Position numbers and translations under genes: made by a program
Assembly: GCA_021778875.1 (NCBI GenBank)
Contig: JAJYBT010000264.1
Span: 1 to 5,366, forward strand
Source of the DNA: Acidobacteriota bacterium
GTDB taxonomy: Bacteria; Acidobacteriota; Terriglobia; Terriglobales; Acidobacteriaceae
Direction: 5' to 3'
Length of the DNA stretch: 5,366 nt
Notes under the pieces: model-generated
Told to the model about the DNA's origin: nothing
Database searches by the model: none
What the model saw: only the letters and a program-made list of their open reading frames with translations
In this document: piece after piece, positions 1 to 4,379 of the stretch
How the letters are laid out: each line of letters starts with the position of its first letter
Position numbering within the stretch: position 1 is the stretch's first letter

Positions 1-115
1 CTTCAAAGAGATCCATGGCCGCGGCCGCCGACAAGCAGCCTCGACGCCGATAGCAACTGAAGGTGAGGAAGTGAAACTCCCCCGTTTGCTGATAACGAAT
101 GCGCTCGCCTTTCAT
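1..115 (-). CDS. REP-associated tyrosine transposase (RAYT, Y1_Tnp/HUH family), N-terminal part only
   Basis: The minus strand from an ATG at 115-113 is open to the window edge and gives 38 residues. It begins MKGERIRYQQTGEFHF, followed by LTFSCYRRRG and AMDLFE. The pattern RYxQTGxFHFxTFSCYxRR is the N-terminal first-strand signature of RAYT proteins, which are single-domain HUH transposases (Y1_Tnp, PF01797). They cut single-stranded REP DNA using an HUH pair and one tyrosine. Those catalytic residues lie further along and are outside the window, so activity cannot be judged. No clear Shine-Dalgarno precedes the ATG; I chose it because the family signature starts a few residues later and the upstream in-frame sequence shows no family similarity or nearby ATG/GTG. 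GC-rich palindromes lie 57-125 bp upstream, where REP elements usually sit. The call rests on remembered family similarity over a short segment. Confidence 0.78.
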   Translation of the reverse strand, partial: MKGERIRYQQTGEFHFLTFSCYRRRGCLSAAAAMDLFE

Positions 116-171
116 GCACCGCGAGGCTACTCCACTTGCGAATGTGCGGCATAGAACAGCGCTTCCAACAT

Positions 172-200
172 CCCCGGTCCCCAAAAGCGAGGGACCGGGG
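172..200. repeat. REP-like palindrome (perfect 10-bp inverted repeat)
   Basis: CCCCGGTCCC at 172-181 is the exact reverse complement of GGGACCGGGG at 191-200, with a 9-nt loop between them. The hairpin is very stable but no T-run follows it on either strand, so a Rho-independent terminator is unlikely. It lies 57 bp upstream of the RAYT start codon, and one arm recurs at 231-240. This is the classical position and shape of a REP element recognised by its neighbouring RAYT. The hairpin is seen directly; the REP identity is inferred. Confidence 0.7.
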
Positions 201-218
201 GCACCCTCAACATGGTGC
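201..218. repeat. Small second hairpin in the REP-like block
   Basis: GCACC at 201-205 can pair with GGTGC at 214-218 around an 8-nt loop. It directly abuts the stronger hairpin at 172-200, giving two stems in tandem. Five base pairs could arise by chance, so this counts only as a possible part of a larger REP/BIME-like unit. Confidence 0.35.
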
Positions 219-221
219 GGA

Positions 222-277
222 AAGGTCATCGGGACCGGGGCCACCTGCCGGCTTCCCCATCGATTCCCAAGGTCATC
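222..277. repeat. Short direct repeat AAGGTCATC (222-230 and 269-277)
   Basis: AAGGTCATC occurs twice, 47 bp apart. The first copy touches the REP-like arm at 231-240; the second contains the stop codon of the small membrane-protein gene (complement of 273-275). It may mark the edge of the repeat unit or be chance at this length. Confidence 0.3.
231..240. repeat. Further copy of the REP-like arm GGGACCGGGG
   Basis: GGGACCGGGG recurs exactly in direct orientation 40 bp after the copy at 191-200, and both copies are followed by similar sequence (GGCACC versus CCACC). It could pair with the 172-181 arm as an alternative to the local hairpin. No full opposite arm lies beside it; only CCCC at 255-258 offers a short partner. 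It may be half of a degraded or partial second REP. Confidence 0.6.
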
Positions 278-554
278 CGAAGACCCAGAATCTAAGCAGA
301 AAAACAAAGCAAAGAACCATCAATACCAGACAAGAATCGAGCAGCAAGACAAGTCTGCTACCGGGGTAGAACTGCTTGAATTTCTTCCGGACCTCGGTCC
401 CCCACCATAGGTAGGATATTCGCTCGCTTTCTGGCACCCGTTCATTGATCTTGCCTATCATGATGAAGTAAAGCGTATTGGCAAAGATAGCAAACGACCC
501 GCCAAGGGATGCAAAAATGATGGCCGGGATCGGAAGTTTCGTGGCTAGTTGCAC
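273..554 (-). CDS. Small two-helix membrane protein, candidate immunity partner of the RHS C-terminus
   Basis: This 93-residue protein has no family name that I can assign. It has two hydrophobic segments, about residues 8-33 and 67-90, joined by a charged loop (34-66) containing KINERVPESERISYLWW and a basic stretch RKKFKQFYPGSR. The conserved-looking loop and the helix-loop-helix layout argue that it is real. The start is a GTG, which lies inside the last codons of the upstream RHS gene (10-bp overlap) and has GAGG five bases before it, so translation is probably coupled. A small gene overlapping the 3' end of an rhs gene is the usual place for an immunity gene, and a membrane protein would fit a toxin that acts at the inner membrane. 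Immunity is inference; it could equally be an unrelated small membrane protein. A few acidobacterial proteins of similar layout come to mind, but I cannot name them reliably. Confidence 0.72.
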   Translation of the reverse strand: MQLATKLPIPAIIFASLGGSFAIFANTLYFIMIGKINERVPESERISYLWWGTEVRKKFKQFYPGSRLVLLLDSCLVLMVLCFVFLLRFWVFG

Positions 555-1843
555 GGTCGCCTCGCAAGATATCCAAGATAGTCAACAAAACGGAACCCAG
601 TGAACTTCCCTACATTCAGAGGCTTAGTCGTTTTTGTCGAGGTGCCCCCGAAACTGACTCTTCCAACCGGTGATGCTCCTACGCCGCCCGATGCTACGGT
701 AACTCCACCGCCGTGTACTACCGACCCGCCCGCACTAACAAAGGGGACAGGTGTGGAAACGTAAAATTGGCCGCCCTTAAATGGGCCAGAAAACCCGTTG
801 TTCGTTTTATCCAATCCATAAACTAAGCCCGTAGTCGCGGTCGCGCTAACACCTCCATTCCAGCCTAGCCCACCGCCGCCCGTTGCAAACAGGCTTGTCT
901 GGCCAGAATTATAGTTATGAACCTCATCCACGGAACCGCTCACGAAACCAATTCCTCCGAACGCGAGACTGAGCGATTCCGAACGGCCGGAAGGAATCAT
1001 GTTGCAATACACTTTCTTGGCATCAAAGTTGTTAATCGGTCCACCCACATCGGCCATTGTGGGCAGCCCGAGGGCGGTTTGTATTCCGTTGGTCAAACCA
1101 CCACTTGGCATGATGGGAGTTCCGTTCCAGGAGGAGCCCAAGGACACCCCGCCGCCGAAAGAGCCAAAGCCCATGGGCGGGGGCCCCGACACTTCGCCAT
1201 TGGCAATGGAATCTCCGATCCACAGGGCCAAGCTGCGACCAGGCAAGGCGTTCAAAAGGTCCTCGCCCAAGTGCTCAAAGAAGCTTGTCCAGCTTTGGCC
1301 GCTTGGGTCTGTGATTGTGATCGGGTCATTGCGCCCGTAGGGATACCTGTTCCACGACTGTGGATCTGAGGGATCGCCGGCCAGGGGATCGGCGGAGCAG
1401 AAGGTGCCGGTGCGGCTGTCGTAGTAGCGCGCCAGCGCATAGTCGAGTCCACTCTCCGAGTCGCGCTGATAGCTGGTAAAGATCCACTTGTTCGTCGTTC
1501 CGGATTGATACCATGACTCACCGAACGGAAAAGTCCCGTCCTGGGTCAGGATCGACCCGCTGCCATCGGTCGTCAGCCGGACGGAAAGAGCGTCCTGATG
1601 GTAATAGGTTGTAGCACCACCGCTGATCATCGCCAGCAGCCCCGTTGTGCTTCCACCCGGAGGGTTGTAGATATACTCGCGCGATGGCGAGGCCGGAGCC
1701 GCGCCATTGTCATACTCGGCAATGACCGAAGAACCGGAGAAGATGCTCACCGTTGTCGTTCCTCCTCCCGATTTGACGACGCGGAGCCCGTTGCCGTCAT
1801 AGCTGTAGCTTGCCGAGCCGCCGCTGCCGCTGAAGGCCGTCAT
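545..1843 (-). CDS. N-terminally truncated RHS-core protein with glycine-rich C-terminal domain
   Basis: The 432-residue product starts inside what is normally the late part of an RHS/YD-repeat protein: YSYDGNGLRVVKS at 13-25, YYHQDALSVRLTTD at 80-93, FPFGESWYQSG at 105-115 and the RHS-associated core (TIGR03696-like) at about 120-182, with YQRDSESGLDYALARYYDSR at 125-144 and the closing ITDPSG at 177-182. RHS proteins usually exceed 1000 residues and carry a signal peptide and many YD repeats; none are here. The frame stops 12 codons upstream of the ATG, so the missing part is not encoded in this frame nearby. After the core comes about 250 residues rich in glycine, serine and valine (GGGVSLG, GGGGLGWNGGVSATATTG, SAGGSVVHGGGVTV), probably beta-strand rich, with no toxin motif that I recognise. 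The start lacks a good Shine-Dalgarno and is 2 nt from the galT stop, so any translation probably depends on reinitiation. It is either a pseudogene remnant or an orphan RHS C-terminal cassette. The half encoded nearest 545 looks less GC-rich than galT, consistent with transfer. Confidence 0.82.
   Translation of the reverse strand: MTAFSGSGGSASYSYDGNGLRVVKSGGGTTTVSIFSGSSVIAEYDNGAAPASPSREYIYNPPGGSTTGLLAMISGGATTYYHQDALSVRLTTDGSGSILTQDGTFPFGESWYQSGTTNKWIFTSYQRDSESGLDYALARYYDSRTGTFCSADPLAGDPSDPQSWNRYPYGRNDPITITDPSGQSWTSFFEHLGEDLLNALPGRSLALWIGDSIANGEVSGPPPMGFGSFGGGVSLGSSWNGTPIMPSGGLTNGIQTALGLPTMADVGGPINNFDAKKVYCNMIPSGRSESLSLAFGGIGFVSGSVDEVHNYNSGQTSLFATGGGGLGWNGGVSATATTGLVYGLDKTNNGFSGPFKGGQFYVSTPVPFVSAGGSVVHGGGVTVASGGVGASPVGRVSFGGTSTKTTKPLNVGKFTGFRFVDYLGYLARRPCN
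560..563 (-). promoter_or_regulatory. Ribosome binding site for the GTG-started membrane protein
   Basis: On the minus strand GAGG is followed by five bases and then GTG (complement of 552-554). It lies within the RHS coding sequence and supports both the non-ATG start and translational coupling to the RHS gene. Confidence 0.55.
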
Positions 1844-1845
1844 GC

Positions 1846-2892
1846 TCAGCCCCGCGGCCAGAAATGCTCCTCTGAGCAGTCACGCAGCCGCTCGGCCGCG
1901 CTCTCCGGCGTTATGTCCCTCTGCGGCATTCCCAGCATCTCAAATCCCACCATGAACTTCCGCACCGTCGCCGAGCGCAGCAGCGGCGGATAGAAATGCG
2001 CGTGAAAATGCCACTCCGGGTGCGCGCTTCCATCCGTCGGCGTCTGGTGAAAGCCCATCGTGTAAGGAAAGCTCGTCTCGAAAAGATTGTCGAAGCGCGT
2101 CGTCAGCCGTTTCAGCGCATCGGCCAAAGCATCCCGCTCGTCGCCCGTCAGCTCCGGCATGGCGCCCAGGTGACGTTTGCTCACCAGCAGCACCTCAAAC
2201 GGCCACACCGCCCACCACGGCACCAGCGCCATGAAGTGCTCGTTCTCAAAAACCACGCGCTCCTGCGCGGCGCGCTCCGCGGCTGCGTAGTCGCACAGCA
2301 GGCAATGCCCCGTCCGCGCCAGATGATCCTTCTGCGCAGCCGTCTCTGCCGCAGGCTCGTCCGGCACAAAGCCCGTGGACCAGATCTGCCCATGCGGGTG
2401 CGGATTGCTGGCGCCCATCATTGCCCCGCGATTCTCAAAAATCTGCACGTACTCGATCCAGTCCAGACCGCCCAGTTCCGCATACTCATGCGTCCAGGCA
2501 TCCACCACCCGCCGAATCTCAGGCTGCGTCATCCGCGCCAGCGTCAGGCTGTGGTCGGGATGAAAACACAGCACCTTGCACAACCCGCGCGCAGGCTCGG
2601 CCACCAGCAGCGGCGAAGCAGGCGTCTCGTGCGCGGCAGGCGCATCCGGCAGCAGCGCGGCGTAATCGTTTACAAATGTGAAAATCGACTCATACGCCGG
2701 ATTCGACCCACCCCCTGCACGCTTGTTCCCCGGGCACAGGTAGCACTCGGTATCGTAGACCAGGCCGTTCGGCAACGTCTTCTGCGCCACTTCGCCCTGC
2801 CACGGCCGCTGCGTGCGGTGCGGAGAAACCATCACCCACGACCGTCGCAGCGGATTCCACCGCCGATGCGGGTATTGCCACTTCTTCTCCAT
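1846..2892 (-). CDS. galT: Galactose-1-phosphate uridylyltransferase (GalT)
   Basis: GalT transfers UMP between UDP-glucose and galactose-1-phosphate in the Leloir pathway, giving glucose-1-phosphate and UDP-galactose in the cytoplasm. The 348 residues equal the E. coli enzyme's length. The N-terminal signature HRRWNPLRRSWVMVSPHR (9-26) and RPWQGE (29-34) is present. The active site NPHPHGQIW (163-171) holds the HPH triad, with His167 as the expected uridylylated nucleophile. Zinc ligands correspond to Cys50, Cys53, His114 and His165; the second metal site corresponds to Glu179, His282, His297 and His299 in HFHAHFYPP. An extra CLLC at 197-200 is visible. The ATG at 2892 was chosen over the long upstream extension because GGAG sits six bases before it and the family signature follows at once. 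The last residues (EEHFWPRG) abut the RHS fragment and may have been altered by that event. It is divergent from the DUF4254 gene. Confidence 0.96.
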   Translation of the reverse strand: MEKKWQYPHRRWNPLRRSWVMVSPHRTQRPWQGEVAQKTLPNGLVYDTECYLCPGNKRAGGGSNPAYESIFTFVNDYAALLPDAPAAHETPASPLLVAEPARGLCKVLCFHPDHSLTLARMTQPEIRRVVDAWTHEYAELGGLDWIEYVQIFENRGAMMGASNPHPHGQIWSTGFVPDEPAAETAAQKDHLARTGHCLLCDYAAAERAAQERVVFENEHFMALVPWWAVWPFEVLLVSKRHLGAMPELTGDERDALADALKRLTTRFDNLFETSFPYTMGFHQTPTDGSAHPEWHFHAHFYPPLLRSATVRKFMVGFEMLGMPQRDITPESAAERLRDCSEEHFWPRG

Positions 2893-2898
2893 CCCTTG

Positions 2899-2902
2899 CT
2901 CC
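2899..2902 (-). promoter_or_regulatory. Ribosome binding site of galT
   Basis: GGAG on the minus strand is six bases from the ATG at 2892-2890. It decides between this start and an in-frame ATG at 2910, which has no such site. Confidence 0.65.
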
Positions 2903-2934
2903 AGAAACATCCGAAGATCGCCGTTTGCGACCCG

Positions 2935-2970
2935 CCATAGACCGCGAGTCACGATAGTTCTACCATAGAC
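2935..2970. repeat. Direct repeat CCATAGAC in the galT/DUF4254 divergent intergenic region
   Basis: CCATAGAC occurs at 2935-2942 and 2963-2970, 28 bp apart, within the 124-bp gap between divergent start codons. I found no convincing -35/-10 pair for either gene there; the best minus-strand candidate, TTGCAG at 2977-2972 with TATCGT at 2956-2951, has a 15-nt spacer and is weak. The repeats could be half-sites for a regulator or chance. Confidence 0.3.
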
Positions 2971-3000
2971 GCTGCAACCACCCCCGGCCTCCCGGCTCTC

Positions 3001-3006
3001 AAAGGA
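3001..3006 (+). promoter_or_regulatory. Ribosome binding site of the DUF4254 gene
   Basis: AAAGGA lies ten bases before the ATG at 3017. An ATG at 3010 is nearer but in a different frame that does not encode the conserved protein. Confidence 0.5.
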
Positions 3007-3016
3007 CTGATGCCAG

Positions 3017-3634
3017 ATGCTCTCCGCCAACGCGATCGTCAGCCTCCACGACACATTGACCCGCGCGTGGCACACAGTGCCCGAGGCCGGTGAGCCGCTG
3101 CCCGGCGTCGCCGACTGGCTCCAGCGCGTCGCCCGCCAGCACCGCGCCAACTTCGACCTCTGGCACATTGAAGACGAGGCCCGCCTCCCCAACGCCTCCG
3201 ACGCCACCCTCGCCGCCGTCAAGCGCCGCATCGACCGCACCAACCAGTTGCGCAACGACCTTGCCGAAGACCTGGACCGCGCCCTGCTCGAATCGCTCCA
3301 GCCTCAGCGCCTGCCCGCGCCGCTTGCACCGCTGCACTCCGAGTCGCCCGGTCTCATGATTGACCGTCTCTCCATCCTCGCCCTTAAAGTTTTCCACACC
3401 CGCGAAGAGGCCGAGCGCCACGACGCACCCGGCGGCCACGCCCAGCGCAACCGCGACCGCCTCGCCATCCTTGAGGAGCAGCGCGCAGACCTCGCCGCAT
3501 GCCTCGATGCCCTCTGGCGCGAAGTGCTTGCGGGTACGCGCCGATTCAAACTTTACCGGCAATTGAAGATGTACAACGACCCCCAGTTGAACCCCGCCAT
3601 CTATCGAAATCTGCACGACAAACCGGCCCCCTGA
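3017..3634 (+). CDS. DUF4254 family protein
   Basis: This 205-residue protein matches, from memory, the DUF4254 family (PF14063), whose biochemical function is unknown. Conserved-looking blocks are ANFDLWHIEDEAR (44-56), RRIDRTNQLRNDL (70-82), LMIDRLSILALKVFH (113-127) and YRQLKMYNDPQLNP (180-193). The length is about that of the whole family, so the gene is complete. It has no signal peptide or membrane segment and appears almost wholly helical, with charged heptad-like stretches that could form a coiled coil. Family members are, as I recall, often found near glycosyltransferase or lipopolysaccharide genes; here its neighbour is galT, divergently transcribed. The antisense frame is also open across most of the gene, but that reflects the G/C-ending codons and encodes nothing recognisable. 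Confidence 0.88.
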   Translation: MLSANAIVSLHDTLTRAWHTVPEAGEPLPGVADWLQRVARQHRANFDLWHIEDEARLPNASDATLAAVKRRIDRTNQLRNDLAEDLDRALLESLQPQRLPAPLAPLHSESPGLMIDRLSILALKVFHTREEAERHDAPGGHAQRNRDRLAILEEQRADLAACLDALWREVLAGTRRFKLYRQLKMYNDPQLNPAIYRNLHDKPAP

Positions 3635-3652
3635 CAGCCGCCTCCCGGGCTG
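3635..3652 (+). terminator. Weak hairpin right after the DUF4254 stop codon
   Basis: CAGCC at 3635-3639 pairs with GGCTG at 3648-3652 across an 8-nt loop, beginning at the base after the stop codon. No T-run follows, so intrinsic termination is doubtful. Its location between the gene end and the next promoter is the only support. Confidence 0.25.
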
Positions 3653-3656
3653 CCCA

Positions 3657-3685
3657 TTGACGCGCGCCGGGGTTCTGCGTATAAA
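3657..3685 (+). promoter_or_regulatory. Near-consensus sigma70 promoter for the TPR gene and probably yvcK
   Basis: TTGACG at 3657-3662 and TATAAA at 3680-3685 each match five of six consensus bases and are separated by exactly 17 nt. Transcription would begin near 3692, leaving an untranslated leader of roughly 86 nt before the TPR start codon. The promoter sits in an otherwise GC-rich gap, which makes the TATAAA stand out. Confidence 0.68.
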
Positions 3686-3777
3686 AGTGGCTCAAGCAGC
3701 GCAATACTCAGGCGCTTGGCTCTGGCAGGAGACTCCACTGGTCCACCCTGCACCGAAGAGGCGCAAACGGCGAATCC

Positions 3778-4341
3778 ATGACGCAAGAGGTCCGATCCGC
3801 GGCTACAGGCCGCAAGAAAACTCCCTCCTTGGCGGCCAAACCAGCCAGCCACTCATCCACAGCTACGGGGCCGGTCTTTCAGCACTATCAGGCCGCCGTC
3901 CAACTGCTCCAGCAGGGCAAGTATGAAAAGGCTATTACCGCCTTTGAAAAGCTGCTTCCCGCCGCGCCCATCGAGATCGTCGAGCGCTGCAAAATGTACA
4001 TCCAGACCTGCCAGCGGCAAATGAACCGCGACGGCCTTGCCTTCCTCACGCCCGAGGAACGCTACGACTATGCCGTCTCGCAGTTGAATTCCGGCTATTT
4101 TGAAGAGGCGGCGGAGCAGTTGAAAAGCATCCTCGCCGATTACCCCAATGCCGACTATGCCCACTACGGGCTGGCCGTGCTCGATTCAATCAGCGGGCGC
4201 GCGCAGAACTGCCTCGAAAACCTCGCCCGGGCAATCGAGCTGAATCCAAGAAACCGCCTCCAGGCACGTTCCGACAACGATTTTCAAAGCATGGCGGACG
4301 ATCCGCGATTTACGGAGCTGCTGTATCCTGAGGTTCCTTAA
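3778..4341 (+). CDS. Tetratricopeptide-repeat protein
   Basis: The 187-residue protein has a low-complexity, basic N-terminus (1-32, rich in Ala, Ser, Thr and Lys) and then TPR-like helix pairs. Residues 34-66 include YQAAVQLLQQGKYEKAITAF, 93-127 include YAVSQLNSGYFEEAAEQL, and 128-160 include ENLARAIELNPRN. TPRs form scaffolds for protein-protein contacts; no enzymatic motif, signal peptide or membrane segment is visible, so the partner is unknown. The ATG is the first usable in-frame start, since the frame closes at 3682-3684 and has no other ATG, GTG or TTG. The nearest Shine-Dalgarno-like GAGG (3758-3761) is 16 bases away, which is rather far. It follows the strong promoter at 3657-3685 and ends 38 bp before yvcK, so the two probably share a transcript. 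Confidence 0.85.
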   Translation: MTQEVRSAATGRKKTPSLAAKPASHSSTATGPVFQHYQAAVQLLQQGKYEKAITAFEKLLPAAPIEIVERCKMYIQTCQRQMNRDGLAFLTPEERYDYAVSQLNSGYFEEAAEQLKSILADYPNADYAHYGLAVLDSISGRAQNCLENLARAIELNPRNRLQARSDNDFQSMADDPRFTELLYPEVP

Positions 4342-4366
4342 GGCGTCATGTGCACCCTGTTCCCTC

Positions 4367-4371
4367 AGGAG
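4367..4371 (+). promoter_or_regulatory. Ribosome binding site of yvcK
   Basis: AGGAG lies eight bases before the ATG at 4380. An in-frame GTG at 4374 is only two bases from it and so is unlikely to be used. Confidence 0.65.
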
Positions 4372-4379
4372 CCGTGCCC

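Noticed and set aside
389..400. Palindrome GGACC-TC-GGTCC resembling the REP arm
   Set aside because: It lies inside the membrane-protein coding sequence, shares only the GGTCC core, and lacks the full ten-base arm.
99..410. Plus-strand open frame of 103 codons over the REP-like block
   Set aside because: It runs through the palindromes and antisense to both the RAYT start and the membrane-protein gene. Its product is low complexity with no family features.
917..1369. Plus-strand frame of 150 codons antisense to the RHS fragment
   Set aside because: It mirrors the RHS coding sequence, which has clear core motifs; the antisense product has none.
1996..2940. Plus-strand frame of 314 codons antisense to galT
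   Set aside because: The product is very rich in Arg, Pro and His, as expected for the reverse strand of a GC-rich gene. GalT motifs cover the other strand.
2893..3255. Extension of galT to an upstream ATG, giving 469 residues
   Set aside because: The added 121 residues are Arg/Ser-rich with no similarity, overlap the DUF4254 gene antisense, and the internal start has a good Shine-Dalgarno.
2999..3616. Minus-strand frame of 205 codons antisense to DUF4254
   Set aside because: It is a mirror frame; the plus strand carries recognisable DUF4254 blocks and a Shine-Dalgarno.
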